From the NCBI GenBank assembly GCA_019918135.1, contig WBZZ01005955.1, forward strand, positions 1-64,000: 64,000 nucleotides of DNA, written 5' to 3'. A program made the position numbers and the translations under genes. Below the pieces are notes generated by a model that was given only the letters and a program-made list of their open reading frames with translations, was not told the origin of the DNA and did no database searches. Positions 49,429 to 59,820 of this stretch are shown in pieces (position 1 is the stretch's first letter; every line of letters starts with the position of its first letter). Origin of the DNA: Paulinella micropora (Eukaryota > Cercozoa > Imbricatea > Euglyphida > Paulinellidae).

Positions 49429-51660
49429 CTAGGGGCGTGGGGGTAAGAGTTGTACACAGTCGCAAAACGCTAGGCCGGCCAGCTGCGTGGGTAGCCGCGC
49501 CTCGGTCCGGAGACCACCCAGCACCTCGGCCGCCCACCGCAAACAGTTGTGGTAGGCTAGGTAGCTAGCCTCCCCCTGCGGGCCAAACAGGCTGGCGGAG
49601 TCTGCCGAGACCCTCTTGGCTCGGAACTCCGCCTGTAACACAGCTCGGTCGGGGAACGACGCCTTGTGTCCGCTGGCTACCTGGCTAACATACTGCCGGG
49701 CCAGCGGGTTGAGCAGGTTGCGCCGGGCCCGGCTCACGTGCGGGGAACACAAGGGAAGCAAAGACAGCCGCCGCTCTCGCCACCGGCACTCCCTCTCAAG
49801 GAAGCCCCCGTGGTCGGCCCGGTAGTTGTCCTCGGTGACGGCCAGGAGGGACATCCACTCCGGTGGCTCCTCCAGGTATTGCACGAGCAGGACTCGGGGC
49901 CGGTCTGCGCGGGCCGGGGCGGCGGCCAGCACCCGGTAGTGACGTAGGGGCTGGGACGGCGAGGAGGCCACGGGGCAATACAGCGCACAGGCCAGTACGG
50001 CATTGGCTACTACCCCCTCGTCGTCTGCCGGCTTTGCGTGCTGCAGGCAGTACTGCAGCAGGGACTGGAGCGCCCCCCCTTCCTCCTCAGCGGGCGGTGG
50101 CTCAGCGGCCCACGCTTCCGCCGACTGGCACGCCCGCCGGTACGTTGCGTAGCGCGCCGGGTCATTGGCAAAGACAGTTCTGAACAGGCCCGGATGCAGG
50201 CCGCGGAACACTTCGGCGGAGCTGTCCTGGATCACGTAGCGCGCGTCCACGACTTCAGGGAGTTGTAGCTGGTAGGGATGAGGATAAGCGGCAGCGGATG
50301 CGTACAGCTCACCCAGCTGCTGCTGCAGCTCCATCCGGTGTGCATCGAGGTTGAGCAAGACATGGGGGGGAGCTGCGCCGGCCTGGGAGCGCAGCACTAG
50401 GTGCGCCACGTGCAGGGCCGGGTAGATGCCCCCCAGCGCGTACTGGCCCCCGAACTTAGCCCCTGCCTCACGTACCAGGACCGCGCGCAGCGGAGGCTCG
50501 ATGGACAGCGAGGGCGACCCCGTGCGGACGGCGGTGGCTCCGCGCCACTGTTGGTAGTAGTCGACGGAGGGCTGCCCCGCTGGCTCCTGCCCGTGTGCGC
50601 ACCCTCCCGCCCTCTCCTCCCTTCCTCGTCCTGCTCCTCTTCGTCGTCCTCCTCGTCGTCTCTCGTCTCCCGCTGCTCTGCTACATCCAGTCCCGCGCTG
50701 TTCGACCGTGGTAGGCCCCTTGCAGCAGCGCCAGGAAGTCCTCCCCGGGCAGGAACGCCGACATCTCTCCCTCCGGCTTGGTCGCTTCAGCTGCGACCGC
50801 CGCCGCGAAATCCGCTGGCCCGTCACGGATGAGAGATAGTATGGTAGCGCTGCTGCACGCCATGGTCTGCTCCAGCGCCCAGGCCGTGATCAGTGCGCCC
50901 AGCCGCTTGACGTCGTCACTCGGAGCGATCCGCCCGTAGCCTGCTGCTGCTGGCGCATCTCCTTGAGCTCCTGTCGACCCGTCGTATTCCCGCTTCCAAG
51001 CAGTCCCCAGATCTGTCCGCGGTGGTAGGGCCGCCACGAACAGCTTAGCCACCTCTCGGTGTATGCCTTGGCCTGGCGCAGAAGTCGGCTCGCTCTGGTT
51101 TGCCTGCGTGGGTGAAGGAGGTTATGCGCGATAGACACTAGGTCATAATAAAGGAGCGCCGAGGCCAGTGCGTCGGGGATGATCTGCGCGTAGGAAACTA
51201 CTCCTGACCCTCGGCAGACAATCCTGTCGTCGGCGTTCGCGTAATCTTGGATAGAACACAGGGGTGTCCGCCGTCCTCCTCATTGGTTTCCTCCGCCGAA
51301 GAAGTATCGTCTTCTTCGCTGCCCTTTTCGTCTCGTCCTGCTCGTTGCCTGCCTCTGCTTCTTCATCTTCCTCTTCCTCTTGGTCATCTTCTGCTGCGCC
51401 ACCGTTTTCTGCCCCGGCGCTCCATCTACGAGTCCAGCGGGAGCAGTAGTGCTTCCCCTTCTGCAATCGCATCAAGCAGCCTCCAGCCCCGACTTGTACT
51501 GTTCCCCACGGCTCGTCTTGCACTGCAGGCAGCTGTCCGCTGTCGCGTGCCACAGGAGAAAATGGCTGTTGGTCAAAGCTAGCGAGTCTGGCAGTGGGTT
51601 TCTCATTTGCCACCTGTGCTGCAGCTGAAGCCAAGTACTTGTGTTGACGACCGCCGCGCG
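49429..51660 (-). CDS. Unknown protein, several frame segments
   Basis: The main frame (50,600-49,429) is long and convincing: PPLRAVLVREAGAKFGGQYA, VVDARYVIQDSSAEVFRGLH, VLLVQYLEEPPEWMSLLAVT, LLNPLARQYVSQVASGHKAS. Upstream segments in other frames also look coding: 50,940-50,700 (LITAWALEQTMACSSATILS), 51,240-50,960 (a frame with VVSYAQIIPDALASALLYYD) and 51,650-51,260 (FSPVARDSGQLPAVQDEPWG, then a Glu/Asp-rich stretch). The frame changes near 51,240, 50,950 and 50,650. Could be exons of one gene. No family recognised. Confidence 0.45.
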
Positions 51661-52150
51661 AACTTGCTCCAGGCTTCAGCAGGTATGGCCTGCAGAGTTT
51701 CAGGCCATTGCAAAGCTTAACTCTGCCACCATCGTACTATCTTGAAGGGCCGAGAATGGGATACGGCATGGTCAGCATTTTCAGACTCGTTAGTGAGCTC
51801 GAAGACTGGTTGATTCGGGTATAAGCGTTCACGGCAGCCTGGCCCCGCGATGGCCCGCAGCAGAGCTAGCGTCAGCGTAATACCTGCTGCTGCATCTCTA
51901 CCTCTGGTCCGCGGCGAGCTGGGGTGCACCCACGGCGTCGCACACTCCCCGGGAAGCGGTCGCCCTACGACCGTTGGACCCGGCTAACGACGCCTGGCCG
52001 CGAGCCGCTTGGGACGAGCCTGTGTCGTCCTGCGCCGGCGCTGGGGAGCCTGCTGGGGGGGACGCGCTGTGCACTCGTGGCTCTGAGCACCCAGCGGCCA
52101 AGGGCTGTCGCACCGAACGCCTTGGGCCGCGCTCTGCGGGAGGCATGCTG
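51661..52150 (-). pseudogene. Possible upstream exons or decayed coding sequence
   Basis: Minus-strand frame 51,929-51,717 (GITLTLALLRAIAGPGCRER; LYPNQPVFELTNESENADHA) has coding character and ends at a TAA, after which the same frame continues with coding-like sequence to about 51,650. Frame 52,146-51,898 is Ala/Ser-rich. These may be 5' exons of the 49,429-51,660 gene or a small decayed gene. GC content here is a little lower than in neighbouring genes. Bases 52,151-52,420 are a G/C-run spacer. Confidence 0.25.
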
Positions 52151-52420
52151 GTTGGTGGCCATTGCTCGGGCCCACGGCTAGGTGGAGCGCAGTGGCTTCT
52201 TTCTTTGACGGATTACCAGCGTGTGCACCAAGCGAGGGGGTACCGACACAGACCGGCGGGGCGGAAGGAGGAAGGGGGGGGAGAAAAGGGGTGTGGAGAG
52301 GGGGGCGCAGCGAGGAGGGGTTGCTGGCGGGGAGGCAGCGAGGGAGCGCGTCGCGTCGGGATGTCCACGGGTTCCCGCGACCATTGCCCCTCCCCCCTGG
52401 CGCCGCCCCCCCCGCCTGGC

Positions 52421-53152
52421 CTACACGGGCGGCCCCAAGGCAAGGCGGACCAGCTCGCGCGCCGACAGCCAGCCCAGCAGGTGCTGGTGCAGCCAGCGGG
52501 GCAGGTTCTGTGCGAGGTCCCCGGCCTCTGGGCAGACGCTCCTCGCCCCCGCCTCCGGCCCGGCCGTCGCGGCCAAGCACAGCAGCAGGTAACCCCAGAC
52601 CCACGCCGCCGAAGGGCACGGGCGCAGTTCTTGCAGCAACGCGGCGAAGCGCTGTAGGCCCGGCGACGGGCCCGGGGGCAGCCGCTCGTGCCACAGCGCC
52701 AGGACCAGACCCCAATCCCGCGCCCGCCAGAGCCTTTCGACGGACCAGGCGCGGTCGGCCCCGGGCAGCGACCGGGCGGCTGGCCCGGCCCCGCCCACGC
52801 GGACGGCCGGGGCCGGCTGCAGGGGGGCCTGCGCCAGCCAGCGTGGGCCGCGCTGGTGCAGGCGTGAGCCCCCCTGGTGCAGGTCATCGGCGGACGCCTC
52901 CAGCCCGTGCGCGGGGGGGGCCTGCCCCGTGAGCGGGCACCAGCCCCCGTGGCGGCCGCACTGCTCCGGGGCGCAGAGATGTAGGCGGCCGGACGCTGCG
53001 CACGCCGCCAGGGCCGACCCGGGCCGTAAGCGCAGCCAATGGCAACTCTGGTCACAGCGGTGGACCACCACGTCCGCCGCGCCCGCCGTGACCGCCTGGC
53101 TGCGCCACGCTTCGCTGAGCTGCAGGTCCTCGTCGTGGGGATCCCAGTGCAT
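52421..53152 (-). CDS. Cys/His-rich protein, unknown
   Basis: ATG 53152 gives 243 residues. Near the N-terminus Cys and His are regularly spaced: HRCDQSCHWL, then CAASGRLHLCAPEQCGRHGG and WCPLTG, the CxxSGxxHxC...C...CPxTG arrangement seen in putative zinc-binding proteins of large DNA viruses and some protists. The second half is helical with many Trp and Leu (DWGLVLALWHERLPPG; WVWGYLLLCLAATAG; WLHQHLLGWLSARELVRLAL). Unbroken. The frame upstream of the ATG crosses a 12-G run and is not coding. Confidence 0.5.
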   Translation of the reverse strand: MHWDPHDEDLQLSEAWRSQAVTAGAADVVVHRCDQSCHWLRLRPGSALAACAASGRLHLCAPEQCGRHGGWCPLTGQAPPAHGLEASADDLHQGGSRLHQRGPRWLAQAPLQPAPAVRVGGAGPAARSLPGADRAWSVERLWRARDWGLVLALWHERLPPGPSPGLQRFAALLQELRPCPSAAWVWGYLLLCLAATAGPEAGARSVCPEAGDLAQNLPRWLHQHLLGWLSARELVRLALGPPV

Positions 53153-53422
53153 CCTCGGCAAGCTGGCTGGGCAGGAAGAAGGGAGACGCGAGGGGGGGGG
53201 GGGGGGGAGAAGAAACGGAAAAGGCCGACGCCCCGCGCCCCTTTGTCTCCCCCCCCTCCCCCTCCCCTCGCTCTTTCCCCTCCCTGCTCTCCTCACTCGC
53301 TTCACTCCCTCCCCCGACGGCCGGGGAGGAACGGGTTGGTAACACCCAGGGGGGCGCCTAGGTTTGTGCTGTATACCCAAACACAACAGAACTCGCCAGG
53401 ACGCACGAGGCCGAGCCAGCGA
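53153..53422. promoter_or_regulatory. Divergent intergenic region with 12-G run
   Basis: 270 bases between head-to-head genes, with a 12-G run at about 53,195, C/T-rich sequence at 53,235-53,315 and GGCCGGGGAGGAACGGG. Candidate double promoter. Confidence 0.45.
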
Positions 53423-54535
53423 ATGCAGTCCAAGAAAAAGGGCAAGAGCAGCGCGCCCGCGCCGAAGAAGACAAAGGAATTGCCAGGAGACCTCCAGCAG
53501 TTAGAGGCAGCCCTAAAGGAGGCATTCGAAAAGGCCCACAACACATGGAAAACTAATAACATAGACGAAAAGAAAAAAGGGGATTACAATGGACGAGCAG
53601 GGGCATTCCTCATCTGGCTATGTAACCAACGTGACAAAAGAGAGTTGACAGGGGCCGTGATGTCCTTGCTGGCATACCTACGGGGGAAAGACTTCGCTCG
53701 TCCGCTACAACTACCCCAGCAAGATTGGGCAGCAATCACCGGGGCGGGTGGTACGCGTTACAATGGAATGATCAAGACATTGGTGCAAAGCGTGGACGGC
53801 GCTGGGAGCGAAGGCGACGAAGCCAAGGGAGGCAGTGGCGACGAGGAAGAAGATGGAGACGAGCCAGAGGAGGAAAAAGCGGATAACGATGCCGCGGGGG
53901 CGCCGGGGGCGGAGACGAAGACGAGGAAAAAGAAGAGGAAGACGCTGCCCGGGAGATCACTGAGGGCCAACACGGCCCGGAAAACGACGTCCCAGAAAAC
54001 GACGTCCAGAAAACGACGGCCCTCCGATTGCGACTGGCCTCCAGGAGCAAGGGGCCCGGCGGCACCGAAGAAAGAACCGCCGACGGACATAGACGCGTTA
54101 GCAGAAGCCTTAGAAAAAGCCTTGAAAGCAGCCTTTGCAGCACAGCCAGCTAAGACAGAGGGTAAGCAAAAACGTGAACTTGAGAAGAAGCAAAAGGGGT
54201 ACCTAAGCCAAGCAGGACAGCTCCTCCACTTCTTGTGCAAACAGGAAGGAGCAGAGGTAGAGAAGGCAGTGGACTCCTTGCTAGTATACCTACGGGGGGA
54301 CGACTTCTCGCAGAAGCTACAACTAGACAAGGCAGCTTGGGAGGCAATCACCGGCGTGGGTTCCCCTCGATACAAGGTGATGGTCAAGACAGTGGTGGCG
54401 GCCGCTGGGGGCGAGGAGAAGTCGGCACCGTCCTCCTCACGTGTCCGCAGACCAGAGGAAATGCCCCGCTTAGAAGACGACGCACCAGACGGGAACTCCA
54501 ATTGTGTCAGTTGCCGTGCCCGGCTCCCGTGTTGA
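53423..54535 (+). CDS. Giant repeat protein, first part: tandem homologous domains
   Basis: ATG 53423, 370 codons before a frame change. Two homologous domains of about 100 residues: the first has GAFLIWLCNQRDKRELTGAV and SLLAYLRGKDFARPLQLPQQ, the second LLHFLCKQEGAEVEKAVDSL and LLVYLRGDDFSQKLQLDKAA; both end in W(A/E)AIT and an RYxxMxKT(L/V)V helix. They are linked by Lys/Asp/Glu/Thr-rich sequence. The frame ends at TGA 54,533, but the neighbouring frame continues with related helical sequence, so a shift near 54,500 is likely. No known family recognised; the repeat suggests a scaffold or DNA-associated protein. Confidence 0.6.
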   Translation: MQSKKKGKSSAPAPKKTKELPGDLQQLEAALKEAFEKAHNTWKTNNIDEKKKGDYNGRAGAFLIWLCNQRDKRELTGAVMSLLAYLRGKDFARPLQLPQQDWAAITGAGGTRYNGMIKTLVQSVDGAGSEGDEAKGGSGDEEEDGDEPEEEKADNDAAGAPGAETKTRKKKRKTLPGRSLRANTARKTTSQKTTSRKRRPSDCDWPPGARGPAAPKKEPPTDIDALAEALEKALKAAFAAQPAKTEGKQKRELEKKQKGYLSQAGQLLHFLCKQEGAEVEKAVDSLLVYLRGDDFSQKLQLDKAAWEAITGVGSPRYKVMVKTVVAAAGGEEKSAPSSSRVRRPEEMPRLEDDAPDGNSNCVSCRARLPC

Positions 54536-54890
54536 GGAAGACGCCGAGCGCCTCAAGACGGCCTGGACTAGACTCGTACAGGAAAGAAAGGTGACAGGAC
54601 CTGTCCCCGACAGACTGAAGGCAGTGTTCGATTACTCCTCCAAAGATGCAACCAAGAGGGCGGCGGCGGAGTCTCTGCAACAGTTGCTGCGGATCTGGCT
54701 GCAGAAAGGCGCCGTCGAACTACTTAAGCTCTCGGATGAAGCCGTGGCCCAGCTGGCGCTGGTTACCAGAACGAAGCTAGGAGAAGCGATCCAGGGGCTG
54801 CGGGATAAGCAGCCGGAAGGAAAAGAACGACAACCAACACCTGCAGCCCCTCACCGAACACTGTGGCCACCCGGAGTAGAACGGGGGTGA
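54500..54890 (+). CDS. Giant repeat protein, second part (third domain copy)
   Basis: Frame with SRVEEDAERLKTAWTRLVQE and SLQQLLRIWLQKGAVELLKL, followed by DEAVAQLALVTRTKLGEAIQ. The LLxxWL...L.Ls..a...l......RxKLxxxI pattern is a shortened relative of the two domains before it. It ends at TGA 54,888, just before the minisatellite; the coding frame probably continues after another shift. Confidence 0.45.
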
Positions 54891-54894
54891 CCAA

Positions 54895-55630
54895 TCCCTT
54901 GGCGACCGGCACGCCGGTGGAGACCGGTCTCTTGGCGGCGGCGAACGGCACGCCGGCGGAGACCAGTCTCTCGACGGGGACCAATCCCTTGGCGGCGGCG
55001 AACGGCACGCCGGCGGAGACCAGTCTCTCGACGGGGACCAATCCCTTGGCGACCGGCACGCCGGCGGAGACCAGTCTCTCGACGGGACCAATCCCTTGGC
55101 GACCGGCACGCCGGCGGAGACCAGTCTCTCGACGGGGACCAATCCCTTGGCGACCGGCACGCCGGCGGAGACCAGTCTCTCGACGGGGACCAATCCCTTG
55201 GCGACCGGCACGCCGGTGGAGACCGGTCTCTTGGCGGCGGCGAACGGCACGCCGGCGGAGACCAGTCTCTCGACGGGGACCAATCCCTTGGCGATTGGCA
55301 CGCCGGTGGAGACCGGTCTCTTGGCGGCGGCGAACGGCACGCCGGCGGAGACCAGTCTCTCGACGGGGACCAATCCCTTGGCGGCGGCGACCAGTTCGGG
55401 GGTGGCCAATCCCTCGGCGGCGGCGACCAACACGACGACGGCGACCAGTTCGGGGGTGACCAATCCCTCGGGACGGGTGCCGGTGCCTCGGGGACGGCGG
55501 CCGATCCTCGGGGACGGCGTGCCGGTGCCTCGGGGACGGCGGCCGATCCCTCGGGGACGGCGACCAATCCCTCGGGGACGGCGACCAATCCCTCGGGGAC
55601 GGCGACCAATCCCTCGACGGAGACTAAGCC
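54895..55630 (+). repeat. Minisatellite coding Thr/Pro-rich repeats
   Basis: About 13 units of 48-57 bases containing GACCAATCCCTTGGCGACCG, GCACGCCGGCGGAGACCAGT and CTCTCGACGGG; in the open frame they encode GTNPLATGTPAETSLST-like units. The coding frame changes twice, each time where GGGG of one unit is GGG in the next (near 55,085 and 55,475), which points to slippage or sequencing indels rather than gene ends. Later units become GGGGACGGCGACCAATCCCT. Confidence 0.85.
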
Positions 55631-55631
55631 T

Positions 55632-56960
55632 TTGACGGCGACTAAGCCTTTGACGGCGACCGGTACGACGGTGGAGACCAATCCCTCGGTGACGATGGCC
55701 GGCCGCCGGCCGGCGGTTGTGGCGGCAACAGACACAGCGACCGTCACAAAGTCGGCGCTGGACTCGGACTCGGCAGGGGCTTTTCTAACACAGGCCCATC
55801 GGCTTGGCCAACGACTGCTTGACGTGATCAACAACTGGGGCGGAGAACTGAGCTCCGTCTTGGCCCTGCTGAGCATTAGCAAGCTTCCGCAGAAAGATAC
55901 AGCCTGGGAAAGGAAGGTGCGGGTGCTAGTGTTCGGGAGGCAGGTCGACTTGCCAGGAGCAACAGCTACAGACGTGCGACTGCGCCCTCTCAGCGAAGGC
56001 TGCTTTATGGTACCAACAGGGCGGAAGTTGAAGGTATATGAGCTTGCTGGCGCGGGTACACTTGGACATGCTCTGCAGCCTATCTACTGGCTGATTAATG
56101 TCTTCACTTTGCTGACGAAGGCCCAGCGGGGAGAGCTAGTGGCTACACTGATGACTGCTTTACAGGAACAGCACGCAGTGGCTCAGACTGTACGTTTACT
56201 GTCAGATCAAGAAGTTTCGAGTTGTTTCTCCCTTTTCCCAAGCTTCAGTGCTCTGGATAAGGAGACCAAAGATTACACCAAACAACTCATGTACCAGTGC
56301 GGCTACTGCAGAGATGGTAAGGGTGAGATCAAAGGGGCACTCGATCAAACACGCTGGAACGAGTACCTGTACACGCTGCGGTCGGCGATAGAAAAGTTCA
56401 AGCCGAAACTCACGAAAGGAAAAAAAGCCACTGAGTGGGAAAAAGCCAGGTCCAATCTGCTGAATTCGCTGCTGCCTAGCCCGATTATGCCTGTCGTGAA
56501 GACCACGGCGGCTGCCCTGGATGCGGCGGTGCAAGCCGAGCAGCTGCTGCGGAAGGCGCAGGATGCGGAGGCCGTGCGGAAGGCGGAGGCCAAGCGGCTG
56601 CGGCAGGAGGAGGAGCAGAAGCGAAGGGCGCAGGAGGAGCGGCTGCGGCAGGAGGAGCAGAAGCGAAGGGCGCAGGAGGAGCGGCTGCGGCAGGAGGAGG
56701 AGCAGAAGCGAAGGGCGCAGGAGGAGCGGCTGCGGCAGGAGGAGCAGAAGCGAAGGGCGCAGGAGGAGCGGGCGCGGAGGAGGAGCAGAAGCGAAGGGCG
56801 GCAGGAGGAGCGGCTGCGGCAGGAGGAGCAGAAGCGAAGGGCGCAGGAGGAGCGGCTGCGGCAGGAGGAGCAGAAGCGAAGGGCGCAGGAGGAGCGGCTG
56901 CGGCAGGAGGAGCAGAAGCGAAGGGCGCAGGAGGAGCGGCTGCGGCAGGAGGAGCAGAGC
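55632..56960 (+). CDS. Giant repeat protein, third part with coiled coil
   Basis: Frame of about 440 coding-like residues: Thr-rich start, then a globular region (LLDVINNWGGELSSVLALLS; YELAGAGTLGHALQPIYWLI; LVATLMTALQEQHAVAQTVR; YTLRSAIEKFKPKLTKGKKA) and a long coiled coil from about 56,545. The frame is lost near 56,960, where one repeat unit lacks two bases relative to its neighbours. It resembles long coiled-coil scaffold proteins, but no family is recognised. Confidence 0.5.
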
Positions 56961-57180
56961 GAAGGCGCAGGAGGAGGCCGGGCGAACGGAGGAGGAAGAG
57001 CAGAAGCGCAGAGAGCAGGAGGCGGCGGCGGCCGAGCGGCTGCGGCAGGAGGAGCAGCTGCGGCTGCAGCGGGAGGAGGAGCGGCTGCGGCAGGAGGAGC
57101 AGAAGCGAAGGGCGCAGGAGGAGCAGCTGCGGCTGCAGCGGGAGGAGGAGCGGACGCGGCAGGAGGCCGTGCGGCGCCGG
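56590..57180 (+). repeat. Coding minisatellite, 42-bp units (RLRQEEQKRRAQEE)
   Basis: About ten 42-base units encoding RLRQEEQKRRAQEE, a perfect coiled-coil repeat. Unit near 56,770 has a lost and a regained base (self-compensating); unit near 56,955 is two bases short (AA to A, GGG to GG), which shifts the frame. Confidence 0.9.
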
Positions 57181-58920
57181 GAGACCAAGCGAGTGCAGGA
57201 CGGGGACGCCGAGCTACCGCCGGAGGAGGTGCGTGACGGGGACGCCGAGCTACCGCCGGAGGAGGTGCGTGACGGGGACGCCGAGCTACCGCCGGAGGAG
57301 GTGCGTGACGGGGACGCCGAGCTACCGCCGGAGGAGGATCTACCGCCACAGGAGGTGCGTGACGGGGACGCCGAGCAGGAAGACGGGCTACCGCCGGAGG
57401 TGCGTGACGGGGACGCCAAGCAACCGACGGAACCGACGGAGGGGGCGGTCGAGCAAATGGCGAAGTTGGTGGAAGGGCACCTGATGAAGGGAGTGAACGA
57501 GGAACTGGCGAAGGTGGTAAAAGAGCGACTGGAGGAGGCTACGAAAAAGGCGGGGGCGCTGGTGGGGGACGAGGTGACCCGGCAGCTGCAGCAGGAGCGC
57601 AAGCGGCGGGAGGAAGAGGAGAAGGCGCGGGAGCAGCCTGAACAGGACCAGGCGCGGGCACGCCGGAGCCTACGTTACCCCCGTCCCTTAACCGACCCAC
57701 GCCCGGACCGCACGGACCTAGTCTCGTACTGCCATGCCCGCGTCTGTACTGCCGCGAGCTTTAGGGCCGACTGGGAATTCGTGCGGTGGCTGGGCGACGC
57801 GCTGTCCGGCGCCAGGGACCCGCACCTGTGCCCCGACCAAAGCAGCGCCGCCCTCGCAGCCTACCTGTTCGGCCTGTCCGCAGCCTGCTCTATCGCTGAC
57901 GACGACCAAGACAAAAAGGACGGACAGCGCGAGCAACTCCGCCAAAGGGTCCGCTCTTTGGTGGAGCTGGGCGCGGCGGATGGTGAGCTTTCCCTCTGGT
58001 GGCGGCAGCTGGGCGACGCGCTCAGGCACAAGTTCCTGCGCCTGGCGCGGTACGGCTCGCCCGCTCCCCTGGACGTGGACCTCTTGTGGGGGGGTCTGGT
58101 CGCGCTGGCCTGTCTGCTGCGGCCCTCTGAGGTAGTGCTCGCGATCCGCGCGGCGCTGCCCTGGTGGAAAGCCTCGGCTGTGGAAGCCGAGCGCCAGCTA
58201 CTGTGTAAGACTGGGGGAGCGAAGGCAAGGGAGGCAGACACAGAGCGCTTAGGAAGCAGAGAGGAGGGCACTGCAACGGCGGAGCGCTCGGCGGGCGGAG
58301 GGGCACGCACGACAGCAGCAAGGCGCCCACCCAGCAGAGATGTGGACACGGCAAGCGAACGGGCAGGCACGACAACCACGGAGACTGCCTCTCCCCCTGC
58401 TAGCACAGAGGAGGAGGAGGCTAAGCGCGGGGTCAACGCAGTAGAAAGTTGGCAGCGGCGAGATCGCTCGCAGAGGATCGTCAACCTGCCTGCAGCCCGT
58501 GAGCTCTTCCAGCGTGAGTGGAAGGCCCGTGGCCGGCCCCTGCGCCGCGAACCGCCAGTCACGGAGAACATCTTTAGACGGTACTTTCAGGATAGCCCGG
58601 TCGGCTGGGAGACTGGGGTACTGAGCGCGTCGTTGTACTCTGAACGCGTGACAGAAGCCAGGGCCCACTGGCAGAAAAAAGAAGGTGCGGACGATGACTA
58701 CGAGAGAGATACGGACAGTGACCAGGGGGCGCTGACCAAGGAGGAAGAACCAGGACCAGCGACGGGGACTTTGAGCAGCCGCCCCGGTGGCTTGGGCGGG
58801 GGGTTCCGACGTGGGGGGTTGGCTTCGCGCGGCAGGCCATGGCAAAAAGAAACGGTAACCCCGGTCCCGCTCAAAGCTTTCACACGCAATTTGGAACTCC
58901 CCACTGATCATTGGACATGA
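56965..58920 (+). CDS. Giant repeat protein, C-terminal part
   Basis: The frame continuing to TGA 58,918. It has more coiled coil, then twelve-residue repeats VRDGDAELPPEE (57,217-57,420), a helix (LMKGVNEELAKVVKERLEEA), a globular block with Cys and Trp (RTDLVSYCHARVCTAASFRA; LWWRQLGDALRHKFLRLARY; LLWGGLVALACLLRPSEVVL), and a Ser/Glu/Gly-rich tail with Arg-Gly repeats near the end. The product, with the three parts upstream, would exceed 1,700 residues. AATAAA follows at 59,109. Role unknown. Confidence 0.5.
   Translation, partial: AQEEAGRTEEEEQKRREQEAAAAERLRQEEQLRLQREEERLRQEEQKRRAQEEQLRLQREEERTRQEAVRRRETKRVQDGDAELPPEEVRDGDAELPPEEVRDGDAELPPEEVRDGDAELPPEEDLPPQEVRDGDAEQEDGLPPEVRDGDAKQPTEPTEGAVEQMAKLVEGHLMKGVNEELAKVVKERLEEATKKAGALVGDEVTRQLQQERKRREEEEKAREQPEQDQARARRSLRYPRPLTDPRPDRTDLVSYCHARVCTAASFRADWEFVRWLGDALSGARDPHLCPDQSSAALAAYLFGLSAACSIADDDQDKKDGQREQLRQRVRSLVELGAADGELSLWWRQLGDALRHKFLRLARYGSPAPLDVDLLWGGLVALACLLRPSEVVLAIRAALPWWKASAVEAERQLLCKTGGAKAREADTERLGSREEGTATAERSAGGGARTTAARRPPSRDVDTASERAGTTTTETASPPASTEEEEAKRGVNAVESWQRRDRSQRIVNLPAARELFQREWKARGRPLRREPPVTENIFRRYFQDSPVGWETGVLSASLYSERVTEARAHWQKKEGADDDYERDTDSDQGALTKEEEPGPATGTLSSRPGGLGGGFRRGGLASRGRPWQKETVTPVPLKAFTRNLELPTDHWT
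57217..57420 (+). repeat. Coding minisatellite, 36-bp units (VRDGDAELPPEE)
   Basis: Five to six units of GTGCGTGACGGGGACGCCGA plus GCTACCGCCGGAGGAG, in frame with the C-terminal part of the giant repeat protein. Near-identical units indicate recent expansion. Confidence 0.9.
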
Positions 58921-59108
58921 GGGTGGGCCCGGGCTTTTTTGGTCACCTCTTTCTTACCCCACCGCAAAAAACAGCGCCCTCTCCCCTCCGTCCGCCGCTC
59001 TCTTTCTCTTCCGGTGTGTGTTTCGTCCGCGCCAGGGGGTCTGTGTACGGACCCCTGGTAGTAGTAGTAATCGTAGCGCGGTGAGCGCGGGCCTGCTGTC
59101 TGATTTTA

Positions 59109-59114
59109 AATAAA
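59109..59114 (+). terminator. Poly(A) signal AATAAA
   Basis: AATAAA within an AT-rich island (59,101-59,150) between the convergent ends of the giant repeat protein (58,920) and the gene ending at 59,183. ATTAAA on both strands at about 59,141-59,148 could serve the minus-strand gene. Confidence 0.65.
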
Positions 59115-59182
59115 AACTCACTGACTCGGCTGGTGATTTTAATTAAAGCGTACTGGCTCGGCTGGTGCAGGGGGAGCGGTGC

Positions 59183-59820
59183 TTAGGCGTCAGGCTCGGC
59201 CGGGGCCGCGAGCAGTGGCACGCGATCGGCCTGCAGGACCTGCCGCTGGTGCCTGACTAGCACCGTGGCGGGCGCCGTGGCGCTGTGGTCGGCCGCGACC
59301 ACGACGCGCAGCGGCAGCGGTGCCAACGGCAGCGCCCACTCTCTCTCGTCGATGAGCCACGCGCGGAGCGACTTGTACCGGGCGGACGTGGCGCGCCGGA
59401 ACCGGAGGTCCCTGACCGAGCAGTCGGAGCCGGCTGGCTGTTGCTTGTGTTCGTCGTCCAGCGCAAAGTGGTACGCGACCGCGGGCGCCGGCGGCCGCTG
59501 CGAGTGGCTGGCTACGCTCAGGCTGTAGTCGAGCAGCCCGGGGGAAGCAGGCCGGCCCGGCGGCACACATTCCCCCTCCTCACGCGCGCACAACGAGTCC
59601 AGCAGCGCGACCACCTCGTGCGCCCGATCCGGGCGGACGGAGGTATTGGGCAGCACGGCCCAGTGGCGTTCGGCCGCGGGGCGTTCCGGCCCCCCGGGGG
59701 GGCCCTTTCTAGGCACAGCATGACTTGTCCGCCCGCCGGCAGGTCTACGGACCAGCCCTTGAGCAGCCACACGGGCTCGGCTTCGGCCTGGCGGCCCGGC
59801 GGCCCGTGTTCGGTTTCCAT
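59183..59820 (-). CDS. Unknown protein of about 210 residues with one frame break
   Basis: ATG 59820 starts coding-like sequence (EAEPVWLLKGWSVDLPAGGQ; VMLCLERAPPGG) that changes frame at an eight-G/five-C run near 59,690-59,704 and continues in the other frame with RAHEVVALLDSLCAREEGEC, RYKSLRAWLIDEREWALPLA and LPLRVVVAADHS to its stop at 59,183. The break lies exactly in the homopolymer, so an indel is likely. No family recognised. Confidence 0.5.

Noticed and set aside
56202..57602. Two long minus-strand Ser/Cys/Leu-rich ORFs (up to 466 residues)
   Set aside because: They are the antisense of the coiled-coil minisatellite and repeat its period.
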